From NCBI RefSeq assembly GCF_900323885.1, contig NZ_OOHJ01000034.1, positions 1-48,450 on the forward strand: a stretch of 48,450 nucleotides of DNA, in the 5' to 3' direction. Both the position numbers and the translations under genes were made by a program. Below, piece by piece: positions 9,809-17,810 of this stretch (positions within the stretch are counted from its first letter, which is position 1; each line of letters starts with the position of its first letter). The notes under the pieces are model-generated. The model had not been told where the DNA came from. It made no database searches and saw nothing but the letters and a program-made list of their open reading frames with translations. Origin of the DNA: [Actinomadura] parvosata subsp. kistnae (GTDB lineage Bacteria > Actinomycetota > Actinomycetes > Streptosporangiales > Streptosporangiaceae).

Positions 9809-10537
9809 CACCTGATCCGCAACGCGCTGCGGCCGGTCGCCCGCCGCGACCGCGCCGCGCTGGCCGCCGAACTCAAGAAGATCTACACTGCGCCCACCGA
9901 GCAGGCGGCCTTCGACGCCCTGGCCGACCTCACCGCTTCCGCCTGGGGCCAGCGCTATCCGCAGGCGGCCCGGGTGTTCGAGACGGCCTGGGACCGCTTC
10001 ATCCCGTTCTTCGCCTTCTCCCCGGCGGTCCGCAAGCTGCTCTACACCACCAACAGCATCGAGTCCCTGAACTACCAGCTGCGCAAGGTCACCAAGGCCC
10101 GCGGGCACTTCCCCGGCGACGACGCCGTGGTCAAGCTGCTGTGGCTGGCCATCATCAACATCGAGGACAAACGCGCCCGCGAACGCGCCGCGACCAAGGA
10201 GAAAACCGGAAAGATCAAGAACTCGCCCAGCACCGCCCGCCTGATCGAAGGACAGCGCACCATCGGCTGGCGCGAAGCACTCATCGAACTCGACATCGCC
10301 TATCCAGGCCGCATCAGGTAAAGAACCGCCATCAAGCACTCAGCAACGATCTTTACACACCTGAAGTGACAACCTCGACCGCGGCACCGCAACGGCGCGG
10401 ATTACCGCAAGTACGCGCTCCGGCGGTGTGGGGTCAGGTAGGGCAGTCCCGCCCGAACTTGTCCAGGTGGCCGAGATCGGGCGGGTGCAGGGGGATGATC
10501 TGCTGCGATTGATCCTGGTGTCGGGCAAGATCGCCCT

Positions 10538-11065
10538 ATGGGTCTGATTCGCAACTGCCGCGCTCTGCTCTTCACCGGGGCGATCGGACTCGCATCGCTC
10601 CTGACGCTTTTTGAGGCGAGCACTCCCGGCCTGTCCGGCTGGGCATTGGCATTGGTGCCGTACTGGCTGGCGCTCGCCATTGCCTGGTCGTGGATGTTGG
10701 GTCGAGCGCCGGGCCGGCGGGGGTGGGCGCTCTGGATGTTCGTCCCGCTCGTGCTGGTGCTGGGCACCGTGCTGCTCGTCAAGATCGACGCGCCCCTTCA
10801 CGCGCGCTTCGCCTTGTCAGGGCCGAGCCTGGAGCGCTACGCCCGGTCGGTGCGCAGCGACTATGCCGCCGATCGATGGTGGGGCCTGTATTGGGTGGAC
10901 GAGGTGGAGAAGATCCCCGGGGGAGCGAGGTTCATGGTCACCTCGCTCACGATGGATTGGAAGAGCTACGGCTTCGCCTACATCCCGGATCGGGCACCAG
11001 ATCCAGAAGAGGGAAGGTATGAGCACTTCAAGGGCCCCTGGTACATCTGGTCTGACGGCCCCTGA
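10538..11065 (+). CDS. Hypothetical membrane protein, three N-terminal TM segments
   Basis: A 175-residue protein. Three hydrophobic segments lie at about residues 8-28 (ALLFTGAIGLASLLTLF), 34-54 (WALALVPYWLALAIAWSWML) and 62-84 (GWALWMFVPLVLVLGTVLLV). A polar C-terminal domain of about 90 residues (LERYARSVRSDYAADRWWGL, WKSYGFAYIPDRAPDPEEGR) is probably extracytoplasmic. ATG 10538 has no strong Shine-Dalgarno. I do not recognise the family. It stands alone between the IS block and a roughly 280-bp spacer in which I see no gene, ahead of the convergent MFS gene. Confidence 0.6.
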   Translation: MGLIRNCRALLFTGAIGLASLLTLFEASTPGLSGWALALVPYWLALAIAWSWMLGRAPGRRGWALWMFVPLVLVLGTVLLVKIDAPLHARFALSGPSLERYARSVRSDYAADRWWGLYWVDEVEKIPGGARFMVTSLTMDWKSYGFAYIPDRAPDPEEGRYEHFKGPWYIWSDGP

Positions 11066-11343
11066 ACCTCACGTGATGCATGACCTCCCAATCCACGCCG
11101 ATGTGTGCCGCACGCAGAGCGCTGTCAGTATCTGAAGGCACCGAACAGCTGGGGAAACGATCAGTTACGTTGCAGGAAGCGACCACCACCGTGACCGACT
11201 CGGTGCAGGCCACGCCCATTCGTGAACACCCCTTGGTCACCGACTTCGAGAACAAGCATGTACGCCGAACGGCCGCCGTTGCGGGGGGAGGGGCCCGAAA
11301 CCACCGTCAGAGTGGCTCCCCACAGTGGCCGGTACAGCGGCAT

Positions 11344-12576
11344 TCATGAGGTCGCCTTGATCAGTTGCCGAACGTCGCGTGAGCAGGCGGCGATCACGGC
11401 ACCGCCGAGCACGATCACGGCGCATCCCCCGAGGACGGCCCGCACGCCGACCAGTTCGGCGGCCGGGCCGGCGACCGCGTACGCGACGGGCACCAGCAGG
11501 GTGGCGATCAGGGCGTTCGTGGCCACGATGCGGCTGAGCTGCTCGGTGGGGATGGCTTCCTGGAGGTAGGAGGTCCAGGCGATCAACTGGAGTGTTCCGC
11601 CCGCTCCGGTCAGGGCGCCTGCGCTGGCGAGCGCGAGCAGGGGAGCGCCGGTGGCCATGCCGATCAGGAGCAGCGCCACGGGGATCGGGGTGAGGCACAT
11701 CAGCCGGCCGACGTGGGTGGGCGGGAAGAGCAGCGAGGTGATCGAGCCGCAGGCCAGGCCGATCCCGATGGCGGAGGTGACCAGGCCCCAGCTCACGGCG
11801 CCGTCGAGGTAGCGGGTGGCGTAGACGGGGCCGAGCACGCTCACGCCGGCCGCCCAGCACGCCGACGTCAACGCGCTCACCACGGTCAGCACCCACAGCC
11901 AGCGGCGGCTGCGGAAGGCCGACCAGCCCTCGGCCAGGTCGGCCAGGAAGCGCCGCCGTTCCCGTCGCGGGGAGGACGGCAGGCGCAGGGTGAGGAACAG
12001 GGCGGCGGAGGCGAGGAAGGTGGCGCCGTCCCAGGCGAGGATGATGCCGGGGCTGCTGAGGGCGATCACCAGCCCGGCCAGGCCCGGTCCCAGGATGGCG
12101 ACGGCGTTGTTGGCGATCTGGAGCAGGGCGTTGGCGTGGCTCAGCATCGGCCCCGGTGGGACGAGCTGCGGGACGAGCCCTTTGACCGCCGGCTGGAAGA
12201 ACGCTCCGGCGGCGCCGGCGACCATTTGCAGTGCGACCAGCGACCAGACCGCCGCCGCGCCCCTCAGCACCAACACGCCGGCGACGAGCTGGCACACCCC
12301 GCAGATGATCTGGCAGGCCACGATGATGGACAGGCGCGGCAGCCGATCGGCCAGCACCCCCGCGGCCGGGGTGACCGCGATGAACACCAGCAGGCCACCC
12401 ATCAGGACCAGCCCGAGCGCGGCGGCACCACCCCCGGCCTCGATCATGGCGAACGCCAGGCCGAGCGGCGCGACGGTGGTGCCGATCGTGGAGGACAGCC
12501 GCGCCAGCGCGTACCGGCGATAGTCGCGGTTGGTCCGGAGGAGCTCGACGGCGGCTCGCATGCGTTCACGCATCAT
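11344..12576 (-). CDS. MFS transporter (drug-efflux type)
   Basis: A 410-residue, strongly hydrophobic protein with about 12 predicted TM segments. The loop between segments 2 and 3 has GVLADRLPRLSIIVACQI, the expected GxLaDRxxRR-like MFS motif. The FFQPAVKGLVPQLVPPGPML region is typical of the actinomycete exporter subfamily (PF05977-like). There are three closely spaced Met codons (12576, 12573, 12561) and an AG-rich stretch lies upstream, so the exact start is open. It is probably the last gene of the minus-strand set XRE-TPR, YdcF, WbqC, now separated from wbqC by an IS. Substrate cannot be told from sequence. Confidence 0.85.
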   Translation of the reverse strand: MMRERMRAAVELLRTNRDYRRYALARLSSTIGTTVAPLGLAFAMIEAGGGAAALGLVLMGGLLVFIAVTPAAGVLADRLPRLSIIVACQIICGVCQLVAGVLVLRGAAAVWSLVALQMVAGAAGAFFQPAVKGLVPQLVPPGPMLSHANALLQIANNAVAILGPGLAGLVIALSSPGIILAWDGATFLASAALFLTLRLPSSPRRERRRFLADLAEGWSAFRSRRWLWVLTVVSALTSACWAAGVSVLGPVYATRYLDGAVSWGLVTSAIGIGLACGSITSLLFPPTHVGRLMCLTPIPVALLLIGMATGAPLLALASAGALTGAGGTLQLIAWTSYLQEAIPTEQLSRIVATNALIATLLVPVAYAVAGPAAELVGVRAVLGGCAVIVLGGAVIAACSRDVRQLIKATS

Positions 12577-12763
12577 GACTTAGGGGTTCCCCTCGTTCGC
12601 GCTCACTCCTGCCTTGTCGTCGGCTGAGGGCTGAGGTCCCTTCGAATTGCCGGTGTCGGCCTTCTGGGTCCAGGTCAGGACGTGTCTGGTCCGCTAGGAG
12701 TTGTTTGGGTTCGGATCTTGGCTAGGTCGGCGCTGGGCTGGCTGTGGCTGGTAGAACTCCGAT

Positions 12764-13776
12764 GTGGCGCGCTTCGATATGACCGATGCCGAGTGGGCGT
12801 TGATCGAGCCGCATCTGCCGGTGGCGGCTACCGGGCCGCTGCCGCGGCGGGTGCGTGATCAGTTCAATGGGATCTTGTGGCGGTTCCGGACGGGGTCGGG
12901 CTGGCGTGACGTGCCGGAACGCTATGGGCCTTGGTCCACTGTCTACTCCCGGTTCAACGGCTGGGCCAAGGCCGGGGTGTTCCAGGGGTTGATGGAGGCG
13001 TTGATTGCCGAGGCCGCATCGCGGGGGCAGGTGGGGCTGGAGTTGGTCAGTGTGGACTCCACGATCGTGCGGGCGCATCAGGAGTCGGCCGGGCTGGCGG
13101 TGGCCGGGGAGACTTTGGATGCGCTGGAGCAGGCGCTGACTGAGGAAAAGGGGGCTCCGTTGGCGGAGCAGCCGCCGGTGCTGCGGGTGATGCGCCCCAG
13201 GCCGCACCCGAGGCCGGCGCGTCACCGTCGCGCGAGCGCGCCGCTGTCCGGCGACGCCGTAAGGCGCGGGCGGAGGCGGCCGCGCTCGGCCGATCCCGGG
13301 GCGGGCTGAGCAGCAAGATTCATGCCGCGGTCGATGCCGCCGGGTTGCCGCTGGTGTTCGTGCTCACGCCCGGCCAAGCTGCCGACTGCCCGCGGTTCAC
13401 CGCCGTGCTGGACAAGATCCGGGTGGCCGGGCCGGTGGGCCGGCCACGGACCCGCCCGGCTGCGGTGGCCGCGGACAAGGCCTATTCCTCCAAGGCCAAC
13501 CGCGCCTATCTGCGTCGCCGCCGGATCGGCGCGGTCATTCCGGAGAAGAGTGACCAGCAGGCCAACCGGAAGAAGAAGGGCTCGGCCGGTGGGCGGCCCA
13601 TCACCTTCGATCCGCAGCGTTACCGGCAGCGCAACACCGTCGAACGTTGCTTCCAGAAGATCAAGGCCTGGCGTGGCCTGGCCACCCGCTACGACAAAGC
13701 CCCGGAAAGCTACGAGGCCGGGCTCTACCTCCGGGGCTCGACCTTGTGGTTAAGACTCCTCACCTCAACCACATGA
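12764..13776 (+). CDS. IS5-family transposase, probably made by programmed -1 frameshifting
   Basis: OrfA starts at GTG 12764 (MARFDMTDAEWALIEPHLP) and contains WRFRTGSGWRDVPERYG and the first catalytic Asp in LELVSVDSTIVRAHQ. In its own frame it would end at 13309 in low-quality Arg/Pro sequence. OrfB is open from 13144 in the -1 frame and carries SSKIHAAVDAAGLPL, VAADKAYSSKANRAYL (second Asp) and RNTVERCFQKIKAWRGLATR (Glu). The switch can occur at A AAG GGG (13147-13153). The fused product is about 336 residues, right for the IS427 group, in which -1 frameshifting is common. No decay is seen outside the switch. Confidence 0.88.
13147..13153 (+). other. Candidate -1 ribosomal slippery heptamer A AAG GGG
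   Basis: In the orfA frame the codons read GAA AAG GGG GCT. A one-base backward slip reads AAA GGG GGC, which leads into the only open frame that encodes the rest of the DDE transposase. The overlap of the two frames starts at 13144, so the slip must happen after that point and this is the only slippery sequence near it. GC-rich sequence downstream could supply a stimulatory structure, but I have not folded it. Confidence 0.6.
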
Positions 13777-14604
13777 TCCGAACTCCAAACAGCTCCTAGC
13801 GGCTCCGCTAGACCTCGCAGGGTCACCCGCTAGAACATGCGCCTTCAGTGTCTCCAGCTCCAGCCGCACTGCAGTCGGTCCGGCGAGCATCAGGGCGCGT
13901 ACGGCGCTCACCTCACGAGCCGATCCCCAGATACCCGAAGCGGGCGTACGGAACGGCAGAACCTTGATCGAGTGGGCCTGGAAGGCTGCCGGCTCTAGGT
14001 ATCGCATGCCGCCGGTGCCACACAGGTAGGTCGTAGCGCCGGTCAGCCAGGCGAGGTCGGCAAGCCGCTGCGACCGTCCGCCCCGTGCGAAAAGATCGCT
14101 GCTGTGCAGGACGCGGCCCGGCCATCCGACCTCCTCCAGCAGCAAGTGGGTCGACAACTCGGTGATGTCCGCCAGCCGGTCGGTGCTCTGGAAGCGGGCG
14201 AGCAGGGGTTCGAGCCGCCGTTTGAAGGGCGGCCAGTAGACACTGCGCCGGTAGTGGTCGGCGAGGAGTTGCCCGACGCGACGTCGGCAACGGCAGGGTT
14301 CAGCCAGGCGGGCTCCACGGATCGAGGTCGATCGTCCGTGCGGCAGATGAGTCGCGACGGACAACCATTGCGTCTGGCGGGAGTCGTCGAGCGAGGCCAG
14401 GCGGGTGCGGTGTTGGTAGTCGCGCCGGGCGAACTGGACGTCATCCAGCACTATCCAGTAGTCGGCGGCGTACAGCTTGGCCAAGGTCGACAGGCGCGGG
14501 AAGAGGTTGGGCTGGTGGATTGCGCACACCTCTCCGTACGGCAGCTCAGGACGAAAGGAGCCTGCTGTCGAATCCGGCGTGGAGAAGAGCCTGGTAGGCG
14601 TCAT
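13765..14604 (-). CDS. WbqC-like protein, 3' end altered by an IS5-type insertion
   Basis: The N-terminal motif CAIHQPNLFPRLSTLAKLYAADYWIVLDDVQFARRDYQHRT is the WbqC family signature (shown here in pieces: AIHQPN, DDVQF, HRTRL). Further on, TTYLCGTGGMRYL fits the family. WbqC proteins sit in sugar or polyketide/aminotransfer clusters and are thought to act in modified-sugar or amine chemistry; the reaction is not settled. ATG 14604 has a strong Shine-Dalgarno (aggagagg) and overlaps the upstream YdcF-like gene by 59 bp. The IS replaced the natural end: removing IS and one ta gives GAASGPDTS then TGA, while the present frame ends RSCLEFGSCG inside the IS. Probably still functional. Confidence 0.78.
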   Translation of the reverse strand: MTPTRLFSTPDSTAGSFRPELPYGEVCAIHQPNLFPRLSTLAKLYAADYWIVLDDVQFARRDYQHRTRLASLDDSRQTQWLSVATHLPHGRSTSIRGARLAEPCRCRRRVGQLLADHYRRSVYWPPFKRRLEPLLARFQSTDRLADITELSTHLLLEEVGWPGRVLHSSDLFARGGRSQRLADLAWLTGATTYLCGTGGMRYLEPAAFQAHSIKVLPFRTPASGIWGSAREVSAVRALMLAGPTAVRLELETLKAHVLAGDPARSSGAARSCLEFGSCG

Positions 14605-15214
14605 GGACCTCTCCTGGTACGGACTGCTCGATGGCGTAGCCGAGCTTGGGGTACTCGATCACGCGCTGGAGGTCTCCGACGAGCATGTCGACGACCAGCT
14701 TCGGATCACCGATCGAGCTGACGTAGTCGTCCAGCTCCAGCGGCTCGGAGGCGCACACCACCTCGACCTCCGGCCACACCTTGCGGGCGGTGGCGTAGGC
14801 CCGGCGCTCCATGTACGGCTTGGAGATCAGCAGCACGGAAGCGGGCTGAACTCCGGAGTCCGCCAGGACTTGCCGCGACAGGCCGATGTTCTGCCCGGTG
14901 TTGGTCGCGTTCGGCTCCAGCAGGATCGCCTCGGCCGGGACGCCGAGTTCCACGGCGTGCTCGCGGTAGTGGACGGCCTCGCCGCGGGGGAAGCGTGCTG
15001 CGGTGGTGGGGCTGGTGGCGCCGGAGAAGACGAGCAGCGGGAACCAGCCGGCGCGGTACAGCTCGACGGCCGCACGCGCGACGCCCAGATCGTGGCTGCC
15101 CAGGCCGATGGCCACATCGCAGTGGCGAAGGTCGTGGTGCATCTGGTGGTAGTCCCAGATCGTACGGGCGTGCCGCCACTGCTCGTCGGTGATGACCTGT
15201 TGCTTGACGCTCAC
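14546..15214 (-). CDS. YdcF/SanA-like (DUF218) protein
   Basis: I start this gene at GTG 15214 (VSVKQQVITDEQWRHARTIWDYHQ), preceded by agggag 7 bp upstream, giving 222 residues. The DUF218 pattern is present: CDVAIGLGSHDLGVARAAVEL, LLVFSGATS, EHAVELGVPAEAILLEPNATNTGQNI and VLLISKPYMERRAYATARK. The family is an alpha/beta Rossmann-like fold linked to envelope or sugar metabolism; E. coli YdcF binds SAM. As sequenced the frame is open into the XRE-TPR gene, looking like one 615-residue fusion. I judge that to be an indel artefact because the GTG overlaps the TGA of the other frame (GTGA). Confidence 0.75.
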   Translation of the reverse strand: MSVKQQVITDEQWRHARTIWDYHQMHHDLRHCDVAIGLGSHDLGVARAAVELYRAGWFPLLVFSGATSPTTAARFPRGEAVHYREHAVELGVPAEAILLEPNATNTGQNIGLSRQVLADSGVQPASVLLISKPYMERRAYATARKVWPEVEVVCASEPLELDDYVSSIGDPKLVVDMLVGDLQRVIEYPKLGYAIEQSVPGEVHDAYQALLHAGFDSRLLSS

Positions 15215-16330
15215 TCGGCTGCTCCCTGATCGCCGTGGAAGGGGAAGACGGACGTTCCCCTGATGGGTCCGCTGGATGCCCTCGATGCTGCGCAGTTGGT
15301 GCGCGAGCCCGTGCTGCGCAGCTTCTCGCGCGGCACGGTCGAGGATCACCAGCCCATCATCCACGGTGGCCCGGTCGGAAAGCAGGATGTGCCCGTAAGC
15401 CGTCTCCAGCCGGACCCGCTGCATGGGCGCATCGGTGACGGCAGTGGAGCGAGCGAGATCGATGAGGCGCAGGGCCTCCGGAAGGTTGCCCGCGCCCCGG
15501 TGGGCGAGGGCAAGTTTCTGGTGCGCGACGGACCAGTCCTCAGGTTCGCCGATGCCCTCGAACTCTCGGATGGCGGTCGTCATCAGGCGGGCCGCGTAGT
15601 CGTTCTTGCCGTTCTTGCTCAGGGCGGTCCCGACCCACAACCGGGCGCGTGCCCGGTCGCGCGCTGAGAGCCGGTCGTCGACGGCCAGCGCCTCGTACTC
15701 CTGCGCGGCTTCGTCCAACTGTCCCGCCATCTCGGAGACGACAGCTAGGGAGAGGTCGAGCTGAGCGACGCGGCGTGGGATGTCGAGCTGGGTGTAGATG
15801 GAGCGGGCGTTGAGGTAGGAGCGGCGGGCGGATAGCGGGCCGGCCACCGCGCCCTGATCGCGCTGGAGGTCGCCGAGCAACGTCGTGGACCGTGCGAACA
15901 GGTACAAGCCCTTGTCGTCCAGGGCGTGCGGGTCGTAGAGGGTGAGCCATCGGTTCAGCAGGTCAGCGGCGTAGCTGAAGCTCTGACGGCTGAGAGCGAC
16001 CAGGGCCCGGTCGAGATCATCCGTCCACGTCTCGTAGTCCCAAGCCCGTGGCCCTACTCGGGTGACCCGTAGCCCCTGCTCTGTGTCCTGGCCGAGTTCC
16101 AGGAGCAGGGTCTCGAACCGCAGGTGGCTCGCCGAGTCCGCACGAGCGAGCGCAGTATCCAGGATCGCCTGGGTATCCGGCCGCGGCCTGGTGGAGGCGC
16201 CGTAGTGGTCCCACTTCGCCACGGTGCGAGGAGCCACGCCGAGGTGCTGGGCGAACACGCGCACGCTCATCCGCAGCGCGAGCCGTAGCGCATGGGCTTC
16301 AAGGCCGGTCCACTCGTGCACGGTCGTCAC
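15211..16330 (-). CDS. XRE-family HTH regulator with TPR-type C-terminal domain; apparent frameshift near its end
   Basis: The likely start is GTG 16330 (aagggag 7 bp upstream); an upstream ATG at 16393 is possible. An HTH lies at residues 15-45 (LRMSVRVFAQHLGVAPRTVAKWDHYG), followed by about 320 helical residues with TPR-like repeats (YAADLLNRWLTLYD, LDEAAQEYEALAVDDRL, LPEALRLIDLARST). Near 15255-15260 (TTCCCC on the plus strand) one extra base appears. Removing it lets the protein end TSVFPFHGDQGAAE with TGA overlapping the YdcF start, instead of running into YdcF. Such regulators usually control the operon they head: here YdcF, WbqC and probably the MFS gene. Confidence 0.72.
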
Positions 16331-16487
16331 GACGCTGCTCCCTTCCACGGCCATGGAAGCACGGAGAGGCACCGAGGGCCTACGGAAGTGCAACGGAAGT
16401 GCGACAGCGGTTCGTATCCAGCCAGGTCAGCGCTGGTCATGCTCGAAGAGCAGGCCATCAGCCCCGGTCAGGGTAAGGACGGCTACC

Positions 16488-16922
16488 TTGTGGACACTCA
16501 CCGAACAACACGATGTGGACGGTCCGATCGTCTACGGCTACCTGCGGCTGCACCGCTCGACACCGGAACGGCAAGCCGCCCTCATGGTGACGCTCACCCA
16601 ATACTGCGATCAGCACGAGTTGCAGCTCTGCGGCGTCTTTACCGATCGCGGGATCAGGCCGACGACGGAACCGGCATTCGCTGGTCTGCTGGACGTGCTT
16701 CTTCTGTCCAGCGCGTACGGGGTGGTCCTGCCGACCGTATCCCACCTGGGCGGCAGGCAGGTGGCTGCCCGGCGCCGAGAACAGATAGCTGCCATCGGTG
16801 CCCGTCTGCTGCTTGTTCGTCGCGCTGCACGTGCAGCGTCTCCTTCGCCAGCCGCTACGGGTACAGCGCGAGCCCCGAGCGCCCCCCGTGGAAGCCCCAA
16901 CCCGCACACGGTGCCTCGTTGA
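16488..16922 (+). CDS. Serine-recombinase-like N-terminal domain protein lacking the catalytic serine
   Basis: A TTG start at 16488 (aagga 8 bp upstream) gives about 144 residues. IVYGYLRLHRSTPERQAAL, TLTQYCDQHELQLCGVFTDRG and LLLSSAYGVVLPTVSHLG follow the resolvase/invertase N-terminal domain. The catalytic Ser, normally in YxRVS, is replaced (YLRLHR), and no DNA-binding or large-recombinase domain follows; the C-terminus is Arg/Ala/Pro-rich. Similar stand-alone domains are scattered in actinomycete genomes with unknown role. It may be a repurposed DNA-binding or structural protein, or a fragment. It is divergent from the XRE-TPR gene. Confidence 0.5.
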   Translation: MWTLTEQHDVDGPIVYGYLRLHRSTPERQAALMVTLTQYCDQHELQLCGVFTDRGIRPTTEPAFAGLLDVLLLSSAYGVVLPTVSHLGGRQVAARRREQIAAIGARLLLVRRAARAASPSPAATGTARAPSAPRGSPNPHTVPR

Positions 16923-17056
16923 CCACGCGCATCCAGCCGAATCTCTGAACGTGGCGTGGCAACCGTCATCACGGAGCAGCACGTCAACCCGCGCTGCGAA
17001 TGCCCACGTCATGTGCGGACGGCCCGGTGTCGATTTCCCCGCCGTACCGCACATCT

Positions 17057-17097
17057 GGCGCAGGCCGGGCACCCCGCTGCCCAGCCCGGCCTGCGCC
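17057..17097 (+). terminator. Perfect 13-bp hairpin, terminator or attenuator
   Basis: The arms ggcgcaggccggg (17057-17069) and cccggcctgcgcc (17085-17097) pair perfectly with a 15-nt loop. No U-tract follows. It lies between the recombinase-like gene and the small gene starting 32 bp downstream, so it could end the first transcript or shape the leader of the second. Confidence 0.5.
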
Positions 17098-17128
17098 CCT
17101 GAACCGCTGTGCTCTTGTGGAGACACCA

Positions 17129-17422
17129 ATGGTCTTGATCAATGAGAAAGACACCGCCGCCGACGCGATGGGAAAGAACTACGCCGAGCGCCTCCAACGG
17201 CGTTTGCCCGACTGGTGGGTGATGTACTCCCTCCGCGATCGTGCCCTCGTCGCGTTCTACGCGGGCCACTGTGCCCCTGGCGGCATCTGGGTCGCGGCGG
17301 AGCATCCGGACGAACTGCTGCGCCGCATGTCCGATGCCGTCCAGGCGCAATGGCGGTCGCAGGCCGCCTACGACTTGCGCAACCGCCCGCTCGCTCACCA
17401 GGAGGTCGGGCGGTTCTGCTGA
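17129..17422 (+). CDS. Small hypothetical protein
   Basis: A 97-residue soluble protein starting MVLINEKDTAADAMGKNYAE. It has a plausible globular pattern: WWVMYSLRDRALVAFYAGHC, GGIWVAAEHPDELLRRMSDAV and AQWRSQAAYDLRNRP. There is no strong Shine-Dalgarno. I do not recognise the family; proteins like this often accompany XRE regulators and kinases in actinomycete accessory islands. It heads a plus-strand series of small genes ending in an APH-fold kinase. Confidence 0.5.
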   Translation: MVLINEKDTAADAMGKNYAERLQRRLPDWWVMYSLRDRALVAFYAGHCAPGGIWVAAEHPDELLRRMSDAVQAQWRSQAAYDLRNRPLAHQEVGRFC

Positions 17423-17579
17423 TCAGACCGTTACACGTCGAGGCGGCGCAACAAACCACAGGTTGAGACACCCAGGGCAGCGACGTAACCCACGTCCACG
17501 CCCCGGCCCCTAGCAGGCGCGGCGGCCCTTCCCGGCCCAGACCCCCAGGTCCGGCCGTCGCGCCACTGGAAGTGATCAC

Positions 17580-17810
17580 GTGTACATCTGGGAACCGCAC
17601 CAGCCACGCCGTCGCCGATGCGTCGCCGAGGCGGGCTGTTGCGAGGCATACCTCTTGTGCTTTGAAGGCGCGGAGTTCTACGTGCTGCGCTACACCAAGG
17701 GCGGGAAGGCAGAGGAGACAGCGAGAGGCACCTACGAGCACGCCTATTGGGGGGCGTGGCTGGACCTCACTCTCCAGCACGAGCGCGAGAAGCACCGGGT
17801 GGCCTCGTGA
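17580..17810 (+). CDS. Small hypothetical protein
   Basis: GTG start with ggaag 8 bp upstream; 76 residues (VYIWEPHQPRRRRCVAEAG). It has aromatic/Cys-rich, strand-like sequence CEAYLLCFEGAEFYVLRYTK and ends with a charged helix (WLDLTLQHEREKHRVAS). The stop overlaps the next start as GTGA, so the two are translationally coupled. Family not recognised. Confidence 0.5.
   Translation: MYIWEPHQPRRRRCVAEAGCCEAYLLCFEGAEFYVLRYTKGGKAEETARGTYEHAYWGAWLDLTLQHEREKHRVAS

Larger units (their letters stand above)
6685..10321 (+). pseudogene. IS256-family (mutator-type) transposase, interrupted by an ISAzo13-type element
   Basis: The 5' part runs from ATG 6685 (Shine-Dalgarno gggggag upstream) to His codon 7633-7635 in TVQACVVH. 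The 3' part resumes at CTG 9812 (LIRNALRPVARRDRAAL) and stops at 10319-10321. Joining them restores one frame without any change, giving 486 residues. Visible hallmarks are VVFLDAIVVKVRDN (first Asp), DILIACTDGLTGFEDAI (second Asp) and YTTNSIESLNYQLRKVTKARG (Glu). It is a clear insertional knockout of an otherwise intact IS256-type transposase. Confidence 0.93.
4939..10375 (+). mobile_element. IS256-family element interrupted by two other IS elements
   Basis: The same 9 bp (cgaccgcgg) lies at 4930-4938 and 10376-10384, outside the element. The right terminal repeat (10352-10374, read in reverse) matches the left end at 19 of 23 positions, but only if the left end is assembled from 4941-4955 plus 6614-6621. 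That is, the ISL3-type insertion must be removed together with one copy of its 8-bp duplication. Removing both inserts gives an element of about 1.6 kb with one transposase gene. A G7 run at the left boundary (4937-4943) leaves the exact edge uncertain by a base. It sits between the DUF4913-like gene and an unrelated membrane protein gene. Confidence 0.85.
12697..13796 (+). mobile_element. IS5-family (IS427-type) insertion sequence
   Basis: The terminal inverted repeats read ggagttgtttgggttcgg at 12697 and, complementary, ggagctgtttggagttcgg inward from 13796, with one gap. The dinucleotide ta flanks both ends (12695-12696, 13797-13798), consistent with the short duplications of this group. 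The 1.1-kb element carries one frameshifted transposase gene. It lies within the last codons of the minus-strand wbqC-like gene. Confidence 0.88.

Noticed and set aside
10385..10537. Short open stretch (EIGRVQGDDLLRLILVSGKI) before the membrane protein gene
   Set aside because: It has no start, runs only about 40 codons beside the IS boundary and matches no family I know; too weak to annotate.
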